64,000 bases of DNA, taken from positions 124,001 through 188,000 of the forward strand of contig BLSF01000040.1 in assembly GCA_012862575.1 (NCBI GenBank), given 5' to 3'. This stretch comes from Parietichytrium sp. I65-24A. Taxonomy: Eukaryota; Sar; Bigyra; Thraustochytrida; Thraustochytriidae. This document shows positions 39,137-49,664 of this stretch, piece by piece. Every line of letters starts with the position of its first letter. The stretch's first letter is position 1. Both the position numbers and the translations under genes were made by a program. The notes under the pieces were generated by a model. It was not told where the DNA came from. It made no database searches and worked only from the letters and a program-made list of their open reading frames with translations.

Positions 39137-39205
39137 ATGACGGCTGGACGTGGAAAGTATTTTGATCTCGACGCCTTGGCTCGAGGCTCACGTCTTTGTC
39201 CCGAA
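39137..39205 (+). promoter_or_regulatory. Candidate SECIS element (type II-like) in the GPx 3' UTR
   Basis: It starts 100 nt after the stop codon. ATGA (39137-39140) faces CGAA (39202-39205), allowing the tandem G-A pairs of the SECIS core. Twelve bases after ATGAC an AAA (39154-39156) is unpaired. Helix II is GGACGTGG (39146-39153) with TCACGTCT (39188-39195), plus GG/CC next to the core across an internal loop. Above the AAA, CTCGA (39167-39171) pairs with TCGAG (39181-39185) as an extra apical helix. Spacing fits, but the internal loops are larger than usual and helix I is weak. Confidence 0.38.
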
Positions 39206-40917
39206 TCAAAGTGGGAACGTGTCGAAGTCGCCGCGCGGAACATAGTTGGTATCTCTCCCGCTGCGAACGGTTGTCGATCACAGTTGAAATTTCCACTGCA
39301 AGCTGCCTCTCAGCGTCCAACATGCCTCGTCCGATTCAGACACGCGACTCTTTTTTTTTTTTTTCCTCATCCAACATAAACCATCCATGATAGTTTGTTT
39401 GCTTTTCACTCTGCTCCATTGTTCTCTTTGACTGTGAACTATGCTCATAGTGTCAGTTGCAAAACACGACGTTGAACGTTTTCTTGCTTGCTTCGATGTC
39501 GCCAACGTACATCGATCTGTAGTCAGTTGAAGTATTTTTCCTGTGAAGAAGACCTTCAAGCATCGCATTGTTTCCCACAGTTCGAGTGCTGCACCGAGTA
39601 CTAGTACAATTCGAACTTGCAACAGAGAATCCGCAACAAGCGAATCTGCAAACTTTCCCAACCGCCTACCGAATTCTATGGTCTTGTATAGGGCTTGGGT
39701 GGAGGGTCGCGAAGATGTTGCGCGGACAGCAGCGATGCTCTGCTTTTCCGCGTCGCAGGTTTCCCATCCACCACTTCACGGGTCAGGAAGCGTCAAAAAT
39801 CCGCGAGAAAGACTGCGTACTCAGTACTGTCCCGAAGTTGTCTCACCGGCACTGGCTGTACCACCATATCGGTACTCAGTACACCACCGGGATTGATTGA
39901 CTTGCTTGAAAAATAAAATAATTGAGATCTTGTGAAAAGCGCATCTGGCTCAAACCAGAAAGTGCGAAAAGAAAGGAATGATTTCCGTTGCTGGTGAATC
40001 AGGCCCGGTCTTTAAGCACCTGTATTCCTGCATGGGACACTAACGTCGGCACTTTTCCTGTGTCGTAGCAGCCAACGAAAGAGTGAGTGAGCCTTAGAGA
40101 GTTGCTTTTTTCGAAAACAAACCTAATCTGTCATGTGAAGTACTTGCATCCCATCCTCATCTCTTCCGAAACAAGGATAAACAAACCCGGAAACAAAAAT
40201 AACTGTTCTGAAATCTAAATTCTGATTCTGAATTTATTGCTTACTTTCAGAACATGTTCTGAAAAAAAGCGAACAATCAAGTTGAAAGAAAGGTGGCCTA
40301 AACTTGTTGGCTTTTCCTGCTTTCTTCTCGCTCCTTTCGTGTACTACTAGTATTGACCTGTACTCAGAATTCACAATCAGTACTGAGTACCACTACTCTT
40401 TCGCTGTGGAGAGTAAGCGAGTTTGGTAGGCGATTGTTTCATTCCCAAACTGAAAAAAGTAACTTCTTCAGAGTAGCAGGACAAGAAGAAGATGATGATG
40501 AAGAAACAAAAGCACAGCGCCTCCTCTCAGAGCTTCCAGCCCCTTCTCAACGACACCCACAGCAGCCTGCGACTGCGACTGCGAAAGAAAGGAAAGCAGC
40601 AAGCAGACTGCGAAAGAAAAGGCACAAAGGTTTCTTCTCTCGCTCTCTCCACTCCCACCAAAAGACGATTCTGCACATCGCTGAAGGGACGCACTAGTTA
40701 GTACATCCTGTGCAAGTAAGCCAATCGCCACAAACGCCATCGTGATCGCCAGAATCCTGGACTCGACTATGAGTCTCTGGTACGAGCGCGCTGAGAGTAA
40801 AGTGCTGCGTAGCGGGGCATAGCAGGCAGGCTCTTTGGGATTCGCCAAGATGGAGTTGTTGGTTGGTCAGCGATCGCCATATCTTTTCCCTTTTCCCATT
40901 TCCTGTCGGAGTGTCGC

Positions 40918-40978
40918 GAGAATGCGAGAGTGTGAGCATGTGAGAATGCGAGAGTGTGAGAGAATGCGGAAGTGTGAG
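40918..40978. repeat. Imperfect 18-20 bp tandem repeat
   Basis: Three copies of a unit close to GAGAATGCGAGAGTGTGA, the last with one substitution pair, followed by GGGAGGGGTGGG-type sequence. Confidence 0.8.
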
Positions 40979-41920
40979 GGAGGGGTGGGAGGGGTGGGTG
41001 CTGCCGGCGCTCGCCTTTATGTGGCCGCAAGCCGCACATGTGACACTCATAAGTTTACACAGTTTGTCCATTCATGATTAAATCAGCTCGCGAGAGCAAA
41101 ACAACGCAGCGAATACACTCAATCACTCACTCAACATTACTCACCCACGCTTTGCGAGTGCTCTCATTTGTGATTGAAGGTGAGAAAAAAGTGCAGGCGG
41201 GCACGGTGCCACGGTGCGCTACAAGTGAGTGCCCGCAATGCCCACACCACCGGTCCGGGCCGAATCGGCGGTCGTGGACGATCCGTCTACTGACGCTAGA
41301 CTAGAGAACTGTGTTTGACAATGTTTGACATGTGAGTACAGCAAGTACAGTACCAGGTACTCGTAACCACACTGACAGACCCTAAATAGACAGGCTCTTC
41401 TCAGGCTACTCAGGCTTCTCACTTGACGAGCGTCTTCATTCAGGACAAACCCACAAACAAGGCGCGAGAAGCTTACTGCTCGCTACTCACTGCGCTAGCT
41501 GGCACGACAGTGCGAAAGTTGCATTTGGCGGGGTCGACAGAGGCAGAGGCTCTGACGGTATGCCCGACTTTTAGTCTCTCTCTCTTCGTCACTCGCGCAC
41601 TCACTGCTGTTGTCTCGACAGAGCACTCGCTCAAGTGAACCGAGTCCGCACGCTGTTGTCAAGGGCTTGAAGCTGGGGCGGCGGTGAACCACTTGCGGCG
41701 TTTGGTCGTGCTGAGCACCTCGAAAAGGAAAGCAAGCAAGTAGAGTTGTTACAGGTCGAACGGGGCCGAACCAAAGTAAAAGGGGCGCAGCAAGCCTTGA
41801 ACGAGGAGACTCAGACTAGTTGGTGCTGGCCGCGGAGTGTTGAGGCTGATCCTAGCGGTGCAGCATTTGAGCTGGCCGTGAAGGGTGTCTGGATAAAGAA
41901 CAGAGAAACACTGTGAGATA

Positions 41921-42883
41921 ATGGGTAATGTGTGGTGTTCGCGGTGCGTCAAAGACGAGTACCAGCCGTCTGCGGTGTTTTCAAGGAGCTACTCTGCGCA
42001 AAACCATGAGCAGGAGCACACAGCCCACAAGAAGATCGCCAACTCGAAGGATGGCCGAGCAGTTGACAATAAACAGCAGCTGGTCGCTGCGATGAGGTTT
42101 CTTACCGAGGAGACAGACCCTCTTGAGCGCTCGCCGTTTCCTCAAACGCCGCCAATGCTGTTCAAAAGCAGCAACTCGGTCCTTCTAGGGCCGGTGCAGA
42201 TGCTAGAGATTAGACGAGCTCTACCAAGATTCTTGCGGCACGCGACTTGGGAGAAGGCTTTCTCCTTCGACGAGGACGCGGCCGCTTCGCTTGAAGAGAT
42301 AAACGCCAAGGTTGCTGGCGAAACCGCAGTCATGTTTGTGTTGCGAGTCAACGACGGATCGGTGCTTGGAGCACTTGCGGTCTGTAACGACGGATGGAGG
42401 GTTTCGCGACATGAGAACGACTCCATCGCTAACAACTTCACCCTTTTGTTTTCTCTGCCTCCCTGTGCAAGGAGCATGCACGAAGGGCCCGCTTATTTCA
42501 GCCAAAATTATAGGGGTGAGCACAACATGCGGCGCCCAAAATCTTCCCGAAAAGGTGTGCTTGGATATGACGCAGATCGTCACGTTATTCCACATGCGAG
42601 TTTTTTCGAGGCCACTAGTTCAAGAAATGACGTATTAGTTGTCAACTCTTTGAACACACTTTCTTTCGGAGACAAGAACGACAGGCACGCACTTTGGATC
42701 GACAGCGATCTCACGTGTGGAGGCTCGGGGCCATGTTCGACATTCTCCATGTCCCAACCTCTCGCCAAGGACCGGATTTTCGACATTTTAGCTCTCGAGG
42801 CGTGGGTGTTTTCCACTTCAAGCCATGCTCCGCTTGCCCTCATCCCCGAGAATGATCGCCTCGTTGGCCATGCCGGTTGGTAG
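41921..42883 (+). CDS. TLDc-domain protein, probably N-myristoylated
   Basis: 320 residues, one exon. The N-terminus MGNVWCSRC fits N-myristoylation at Gly2 with possible palmitoylation at Cys6, so membrane anchoring is expected. The first 80 residues are polar and unrecognised. From about 85 the TLDc domain is recognisable: LPRFLRHATWEKAFSFDEDA, then MFVLRVNDGSVLGALAV, FTLLFSLPPCA, SLNTLSFGDKNDRHALWIDS, and the hallmark CGGSGPCSTFSMSQPLA followed by FDILALEAWVF. TLDc proteins (OXR1, NCOA7, TLDC1/MEAK7) protect against oxidative stress, and some bind V-ATPase. TLDC1/MEAK7 is also N-myristoylated, making it the closest parallel. The gene follows the GPx gene, but 2.9 kb separates them, so no shared control is claimed. 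Confidence 0.85.
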   Translation: MGNVWCSRCVKDEYQPSAVFSRSYSAQNHEQEHTAHKKIANSKDGRAVDNKQQLVAAMRFLTEETDPLERSPFPQTPPMLFKSSNSVLLGPVQMLEIRRALPRFLRHATWEKAFSFDEDAAASLEEINAKVAGETAVMFVLRVNDGSVLGALAVCNDGWRVSRHENDSIANNFTLLFSLPPCARSMHEGPAYFSQNYRGEHNMRRPKSSRKGVLGYDADRHVIPHASFFEATSSRNDVLVVNSLNTLSFGDKNDRHALWIDSDLTCGGSGPCSTFSMSQPLAKDRIFDILALEAWVFSTSSHAPLALIPENDRLVGHAGW

Positions 42884-43447
42884 ACGTGCTAGCCTATTCT
42901 CTTTTTTCTAAATTTTGCTTTTGCGGCCATAGTCCTTGCAGCTCTACTTACCATGGGGCCGTAAACCGCGGTTTTCTTAAGATTCGAAACGTCTCCAGCC
43001 AGTTTCCCCGTACAGGCACCGTGCTTTATATGTCCCAATCAGAGCAAGCCCGCTTTTTATCTCACCTCCCCCACCCCCCCCTGCATTCTGAAGTACCCTA
43101 ATCATTTTTTAACCTATAATAAAAATCATTCCGCGCTCTCCTGCTCTTGGTTCCAAGCTGCGCAACACCTCCGCACACTTGCACAATTCGTTAGCAAATG
43201 ACACGTCGCGCATAGGTAGGTACACGTGTACGTGTACGTGCACTCACTTTCCCTAAAACTGTCATAATTTTGGGGGAATTATGGGGAATTCAGAAATGTG
43301 TTTGTACTTTTTTGGGCCACGTGTTTTTGGGCAGAGCGTCTTTTGAGTATTAAAATTCTGGGCTCTGTGTCGGAAGCTCCAAAAACGAGGTCGAAGAGAG
43401 GTGAAGTGCTTGCTGCGCAAAGATATTGAACTGACAGTGAAGATAAG
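42884..43447. other. Intergenic region between TLDc and the transposase-like gene
   Basis: About 0.56 kb. An AATAAA at 43118-43123 may end the TLDc transcript. C-rich CCTCCCCCACCCCCCCC is near 43065-43082 and ACGTGTACGTGTACGTG near 43224-43240. I looked for an inverted terminal repeat matching the other side of the transposase-like gene and saw none. Confidence 0.5.
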
Positions 43448-46400
43448 ATGCCACGCAATTGTCCCACAAACGATGGGAAGGCGTGCAAGAGAGCGAGGTG
43501 TGAGCATGGTGACATATGCTCACGCCACTGCGAGGTCTGCTCAGGGAGCGCACAAGTAAGGGGTCCAGGTCGGCCCAGAAATGAGACGCATCAGAGAACC
43601 GTGCGTCAGCCAGTGGCCGTGAATGGGATCTATACTGAAGTTGAGGAGCACGAAGGCTTGATTGAAGAGGAGAATGGGGACGACAACCTTTCATTGACAC
43701 ACACTGCCGAAAGTTCCACTCCAAAGGGGCGACACAAGAGTGAGCTCGCCAAAGTTCTACACTTTCTAGGCGTCGGGCAGGCCGCTATCAGGAAGCTGCC
43801 AAGTTTGCGGATTCGTGAAAGTGAAAATGTTAAGGAGCTGATGGAGAATATGTCGACACCAGGCTGGAACAAGTTTGTGAATGTCGCCGCGCTTGGTTTT
43901 GAAGGATATCTGAAGAAGCTGTGTCCAAACAACACTCGACCTCTTTTTGAGAGCCTGAAGACGAAGTGGCAGTTGAAAGGACCGCTTGCTGCAGATGAGG
44001 CATTGCGAGAACTATGTCTTGCCTGGCAGAAACAGGCCGTCAATGGGAGTTTGGAGAAACGTGTACTGACAGCACTGTTGGTTTCGAACTTTACGGCCAC
44101 TGAACTAAAGGCACACGGGCTCAGTATCAGTGGGAGCAGTGTGAACAAGGCTTACATTGATGCAGCCAGACTTGAGGATGGAACCCGATTGCCAGCAAAG
44201 CAGTTCTCCAGACAGCGATTCGACGAAGATGTCGTGCGAAAGTCGCTCGCTTGGTTTCTCAGCCCTGAAAACATTTGCGTGCTCTCATGGGGTACGAAGG
44301 TAGTTAAACTTTCGCCAACAGAGAAAATCATTCTTCCCAGTCTCACAAGGAAAAAACCTCTTCAGATGATGATTGAGGATTATTTAAAGGTGTTCGATCC
44401 AGACACTGAGCGCGATCAGTTTCCACGAGGAAAAGGAAATTCGACTTCCACAGGAAAGACTTTGCTCTCCCGTATCTCTGCTTGGAGAGTTCTGTCAACC
44501 ATTACTTCTGGCCAAACGCGAGCGCTCACAGCAGTTAACTACATGCTAGGGGAGCTTGTGTACGACAACTTCGTCACAGTGAACCGGATTATTGACGAAT
44601 ACACCTCCCGTGAGGAGCGCGAGACGCTCCGAAAGTATTCCCTCATTGCCTCCAACTTTCTCAAGGTACAGTACCCAAAGCATCTGACCACAGCAGGGTC
44701 TAGCCCAGTGTGCACGCACGAAGTGAAGTACGCCTTGGGAGACCCCAGTGCCGAAGCGGAGAAACCAGGAATGGACTGCAATGGTTGCAAATTTGTGCCG
44801 TACTTCTTCGACGAGTTACGAACAGCTGTGGAAAAGTTTTTGCAGTCTCAAGGAGAGGACAGTGGTCATATGATTGCTGATGAAGCGCTTGCGGTGATAG
44901 ACAGCTGTGAGCACAAGACTGCGCTGTGGCGAGCCCAGTGTGTCCGTACAGAAATTCAGCGGGTGCGAATACAGTTTATCCTAGCAGGTATGAAGGCTCG
45001 GTGCTCCGAGAACAAATGGGGGAAACCCAGAGAGCTGTACATTTTGATGGACTACAAACAGAAGTGGTACCCAATGTGTTTCAGACAGAAGCACACCGAG
45101 CATTTCGGGAAGCGAGGCTGTAGCTGGCATGGCTGCATGATCATTTGCTATGTGTATGATCCCGAGAAGAAGGAAGCAAAACAGGTCACGACTTACGTTG
45201 ACCAGATCGTTGTGGGTAGCAGCAAGCAGGACGGTCTCGCGCTCGGTGCGCTAATGGAAGCGTTCTTCGCGCAGCTAAGGACAGAACCATTCTACTCCGA
45301 AGCGCGGGATGTCTATCTTCAATCGGGCAATGCCGCATCCTATCACAGTCTTTACTTTCTACTGGCGCTGGGAGCTGTCGCATTTGCAAGTGGCTTTCAG
45401 CTGCTGTCGTACTTGCACACGGCTTCCTGCGATGGTAAATGTGAACTTGACGCACATTTTGCGCTTGAACACCGTTTCGCGGACGCTTGCATTGGGATGG
45501 GAAACGATGCAACTGGGCCATTGGAACTCTACGAGGCTTTGACGCACCGTCAAGTCCCAAACACATTTCATCAGCTCATCAAAGTCGATCGCGCTCGAGC
45601 AACGAAGCTTGAGGAAAGATACGCAGCGTTGACCAAGGGATTGAAGCAAATTGTGGAGCAGAGTCATGAAGTTGAGTTTGAGCTTGCTGAACCATCCTCT
45701 CCATTTGACCCAGAAAACCCGCTTGGTGCAAAGTTTCACCTCAAAGCATGGTCCTTTTCAGGTATCGAGCCCGTTAGGGTGGTTGAGGTGAACCCAGCAG
45801 AAGACAAAGTTTCGATTGTGCAGGGTGAAGCTTCCGAGGTCCATGAAGCAACGCAACAGCATGACGGCGAAGATGAGCATGGGGATGAAGATGCAAACCC
45901 TGATTTGGAGGAGGTGGATGGGGTTGCAGAAACTAGCTTTGATCCACTACTACCTGAAGAGACGGAGCTTTGCAAACCCTTTGGCTCCGTGATTTTGAAA
46001 GCGACGTCTTTTGGAATGCTGCGACACGAACGGGAAAGTATGCGTTGACGTGCAGGTATTCTCCATGCAGATCTTGATATCTTGCCTGGAAGCGACGTCG
46101 AGTTTGTTACCGACAGCAACTCGGAAGAAGTGGATGTATCAGAGCAGCACGATGACTTTTCTGATGAAGTGGTGCTCTCGAATGCACAGGAGGAAGTCAA
46201 CGACGAAGACAGTGCGGAACCTGAGAGGAAGCGTGCTCGTAAAGAAAAAGGGAGAAGGGTGCAAGCTAAAAATCGCGCGGCTGAGGCAGCCAAGAAGTCA
46301 CAACCTCATATTCGTCAGGACCTTATCGCGTTTGCCGTGCGAACAACGAGAGATTTGCTTGATGGTTCACTCGGCACCTCCGGTCCTATTCGAGATGGAC

Positions 46401-46519
46401 AAGCCGACATGCCTGAATACGCGCTAGCTGCCGATGTGAACATATTCGCACACAACCGATTGTTTAAGCGAGGATGGGCAAAGAAGTCGAAGCTTGGGAA
46501 AGTTTTTGGGGCAAGATAA
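43448..46519 (+). CDS. DDE-transposase-like protein with in-frame TGA and altered putative catalytic residue
   Basis: ATG 43448 opens 866 codons to a TGA at 46046-46048. The same frame then continues for 157 more codons of protein-like sequence to TAA at 46517-46519. The N-terminus is Cys/His-rich (CPTNDGKACKRARCEHGDIC, then CEVC), a zinc-finger-like module, followed by an AT-hook-like GPGRPR. The core (about 530-690) has MDYKQKWYPM (Asp535), HFGKRGCSWHG, VYLQSGNAASYH and KCELDAHFALEHRFAD (Asp668). This order suggests an RNase-H-like DDE transposase, with the expected second Asp replaced by Gly627 in SGN. The tail is acidic, then has basic RKRARKEKGRR and ends RGWAKKSKLGKVFG. A 33-nt intron (46038-46070) would also remove the TGA. 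Likely a transposon-derived gene, decayed or domesticated. Confidence 0.65.
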
Positions 46520-47262
46520 ATCCTCTCTACACCAGATTTGACCGATTCGGATAATCATTAATGAGCTCTTATGTGAGTTACGTCGTTGTTGTATTCAAGC
46601 CCCATCCGCGGGTGGTGCCATCCTGCGCGCAAACTGAGCCGATAGCCACGGTGTGAAGGACGCTGTAGAGGTTTCCGACCTCGCTCGTCACAAATATGGC
46701 ATTCATTTCCTCTCAAACTCAACAAAAGAGAGTATGTTTCTCCAGACCCTCCTGCCCAAACCCCTTCTCCTAATTAACTGTAAATTTAGACAGCCTTAGG
46801 GAAAGTGAGTGGTACGTGTATGATACGTCAGGATTCTGGCGCATCTACACATAGAACGCTTTCCTCCCATCCATTCGCTTCCAAACATCCATCTCGAACC
46901 CGCCGCGTGGCAAATCATTGTTTATATTGCGCTCGGAACGTTTCCAATATAAGCTTGCATCGCTCTCGCACCTCTTCTGCATTGCACAACTTGCACAACT
47001 TGCATAATTTGGAAAAGGAAGACAGGCCAGTGGTACCAGAGTACCAGTACTCTCTCTAGTTTGCAATGGGAACGTTGACCAACACCGCAAGTGTCGGTGT
47101 GAGCCACGCTAACGTGCTTGGCGCTCGGGAGCTGTGGTGCTCAGCTCGTTGTTGGAAAGTTGGAAAGAAATAGAGGCAGGAGAAGCTCGAATAGGCTGCC
47201 GAGGCACAGAGTCTCAAAACTGGTCGAGCGAGTCTTCTCGTGCAGCGACCTTGATAGCGAGG
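46520..47262. other. Intergenic region upstream of RCE1
   Basis: About 0.74 kb. GTAC words (GTACCAGAGTACCAGTAC at 47033-47050) and a TTGCACAACTTGCACAACTTG repeat-like stretch near 46982-47005. No gene seen. Confidence 0.5.
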
Positions 47263-48265
47263 ATGCAGCTCTCCGCGACGGTAGGCAGCGCGGTGGTGGG
47301 TTGCGCCGGACTGGCGTGCTTGTTTGTGGGAAGGTGAGTTGGGCGATCTCCTCGATGTTGTTGACCGTGACTGCGGCGCGAAGCTGACTGGCGCTGGTTC
47401 GCGTTGTAATGCACTTATCAATAGCCTCTATATCGCACCGAGGTCTGTTCGGCGCAGAGCACATAATGACTCGGTTCAGATCAAATGGCGGTTCCGGTCC
47501 ACAGCGATTGTGTGCGTTCTCAGCCCTCTAGCGTTGCTCGCATGGAGAGTGCCCGACGCTGCTCCGAAAGAGTCCCTGTTGAACATTATTGGTGTTCGTG
47601 GCGAAGGGGCACTCGCAGCGACCATAATTCCGTTGGGGCTTATGATCGGGCTCTTTACGGGGAGCCTCTTGGACATGTGGATCTCTTATCATGCCCTGTA
47701 CACACCCAAAGATCGCAGCAAAATGACGCTGAACGAATCTTTAAAAGCGTTCTTTCCAAACTATCCGCAAACCTTCTTCGAGAGAGTAAGAAACTTGTTC
47801 GTGGCACCATTTGCTGAGGAGCTCGTATTCAGGTGCTGCATGGGCGCTCTCCTTGCTGCAAGCGGGATGACCATGAAGAGAATCATACTCGTTTCCCCTT
47901 GGTTTTTCGGGATCGCTCACCTTCACCACTGTTGGGGCATGATCCAGCAAGGCACACCGCCCGCCCGTGCTATTCTAATTTCCTCTGTCCAAATGACATA
48001 CACGGGCCTCTTTGGAGCTCTTGAAATGTACATTTTCCTCAGGACCCATCATCTCGTATCCGTATTTCTATGCCACATCTGGTGCAACCTGATGGGTCTG
48101 CCGTCTTTTGCTTTTTTCTCGAAAGATAGCATATCGTACAAGTGGAGGTTCGTACTTGGTGGCGCGCATGCATCAAGCATCGTAGCCTTCGCCCTTCTGC
48201 TCAAACCCGCCACGTCCCCAACCCTGTACTCGAACTCATATTACTCAAATCTGAAGGGCCACTAA
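47263..48265 (+). CDS. RCE1: CAAX prenyl protease 2 (RCE1)
   Basis: Two exons, 47263-47333 and 47425-48265, with a 91-nt intron (GTGAGT...CAATAG) joining LFVGS to LYIAPRSVRRR; the join recreates the VGSLY segment of animal RCE1. 303 residues. RCE1 is the ER membrane endoprotease that removes the last three residues of farnesylated or geranylgeranylated CAAX proteins such as Ras and Rho GTPases. Catalytic motifs of the ABI/CPBP family are intact: EExxxR at Glu155-Glu156-Arg160 (APFAEELVFRCC), FxxxH in WFFGIAHLHH (His189), and HxxxN in LCHIWCNLMGLP. Multiple hydrophobic segments are present, starting at residues 5-23. Unspliced, the frame has only a TTG start, which supports the intron. Confidence 0.93.
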
Positions 48266-48566
48266 ATTTTGACCTTTTAACGTTCCAACGGACTCTCGAT
48301 TTCACTGTCAATTTTTCTAAATTCTATTTATTGGGCAATTGATAAATGATGTATTCAAATAAGCACGGGATAGCTCATATTCACAAGTTTGCTAGTGCAA
48401 CTTTCATCGCTTCCATTCTGCAGATCCGACCAAGCCCAACGCTCAAGGTGGATAAATCTAATTCATTATTTGTCACGTGTTTCTCAGATCAGATACACTA
48501 GCTCCTGCGACTCATTTGCGCACCAAGAGGAGAGTGAGAAGGAAATTGACTCACACGTCTGTTTGC
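48266..48566. other. Convergent intergenic region
   Basis: About 300 bp between the RCE1 and F-BAR 3' ends. AT-rich at the RCE1 side. Nothing else seen. Confidence 0.5.
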
Positions 48567-49664
48567 TCAAGCAGCCTTCACAGAGCTGGTCTCTACGCCC
48601 GACGCGCTTGTTGCGACACATGGCATCGTTACCGATGATGACGACTGGTGCGCTGACGCCTTGACGCAATCCGGGCGCTTCCTTGCCGCTTCTTCCTCCA
48701 ATTTATCGCTTTGGTACGGTTGAAACTCTGCAAGTGAAAGTGCTTCCTCAGTGTCTATCTCGCCAGAGACGTGTCGATTCACAAAGGCAGAGGAATCCGC
48801 ACACTCAGAAACCTTCAAGGCGATAGTCCGCAACTCTCCGATCAGTGAGTTTACATAATCAGCTTGTTCAGTATGAACCCTTGCAAGATGGTCGATTGCA
48901 CTCTTTATGCGCACAGATCTCGCTTCCTCAAGTTGTTGGAACTCACGAGCAAGCTTGGCTTTTTCGGCCTTGATACGAAACTGCGCCTTGCGAGTTTCTT
49001 CGACAGCTTTGCGATGTAGCTCCTCGGCCTTGATGGATGCATCTACTGCTTGTGTTAACTTTGCCTCCAGTTTTGGAATATCGTTCGGCTTGTCAACCGT
49101 GGCTTTGTTTCGCAAGTCAATCACACGCTCTGCCTCTTTGCAAGCCTTGACATACTTGGAGCGCGACCGCTGCAAGATGTATAACTGGGCTTGAAGTACC
49201 TTCTCTAACCGATTCATTTCAGCAAACATGCGTTTGTGGATCGCCCGCTGCTCCTTCGAAAAAGACACAAGCTTGCTTCCCAGTGTCGTGTATTCGTGGC
49301 CGAGAATTACTTTGCTTTTGATCATGTTGTCTAAAAACACCATGCCGAAGGAGTCAAGACTCGACCGGACCGTACACGGAACTTGCATCGGGGTAAGCTC
49401 CACGCCTTGCACCATCGGATTTTTTTTTCGAAAGTTGGCAAGACTTTGCGAATATTGTTCTTCCAATTGGCCTGCATGCAACAGAGTTGCAGCAAATGCA
49501 CGAAGCGTCTTCTTTCCATTCTCCACCTGATCAGTACACGCACCGAGCTTGTTCCACAATTGCCCATAGTCAGCCGTGGGGACGAAGCCCTTTACGCTCA
49601 TGAGCTTCTCGTCGGGGGTGAGCTCGCGCTTCATTCTCTCGAGCTGCTGTTCTTCTTGACTCAT
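48567..49664 (-). CDS. F-BAR domain protein
   Basis: 365 residues from ATG 49664 (MSQEEQQLERMKREL); the frame stays open to 49778 without another ATG. Residues about 28-290 form an F-BAR/FCH module: an FCH-like start (DYGQLWNKLGACTDQVENGK), AGQLEEQYSQSLANFRKK, then long charged helices with KYVKACKEAERV, IKAEELHRKAVEETRKAQ and REFQQLEEARSVRI. Such dimers bind and bend membranes and work in endocytosis, filopodia and cytokinesis. The C-terminal 60 residues are Ser-rich with no SH3 or other domain. It is divergent to a RhoGAP gene with 1.65 kb between starts, a pairing of domains that are fused in srGAP-type proteins elsewhere. Confidence 0.82.
   Translation of the reverse strand: MSQEEQQLERMKRELTPDEKLMSVKGFVPTADYGQLWNKLGACTDQVENGKKTLRAFAATLLHAGQLEEQYSQSLANFRKKNPMVQGVELTPMQVPCTVRSSLDSFGMVFLDNMIKSKVILGHEYTTLGSKLVSFSKEQRAIHKRMFAEMNRLEKVLQAQLYILQRSRSKYVKACKEAERVIDLRNKATVDKPNDIPKLEAKLTQAVDASIKAEELHRKAVEETRKAQFRIKAEKAKLAREFQQLEEARSVRIKSAIDHLARVHTEQADYVNSLIGELRTIALKVSECADSSAFVNRHVSGEIDTEEALSLAEFQPYQSDKLEEEAARKRPDCVKASAHQSSSSVTMPCVATSASGVETSSVKAA

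Larger units (their letters stand above)
39038..41920. other. 2.9 kb intergenic region after GPx
   Basis: Beyond the GPx 3' UTR with its SECIS candidate, I see GTAC clusters (39808-39885, 40360-40391, 41333-41371), a TTCAGAACATGTTCTGAA palindrome near 40249-40266 within AT-rich DNA, and an 18-bp repeat (40918-40978). No gene is supported. The last few hundred bases should be promoter and 5' UTR of the TLDc gene. Confidence 0.5.
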
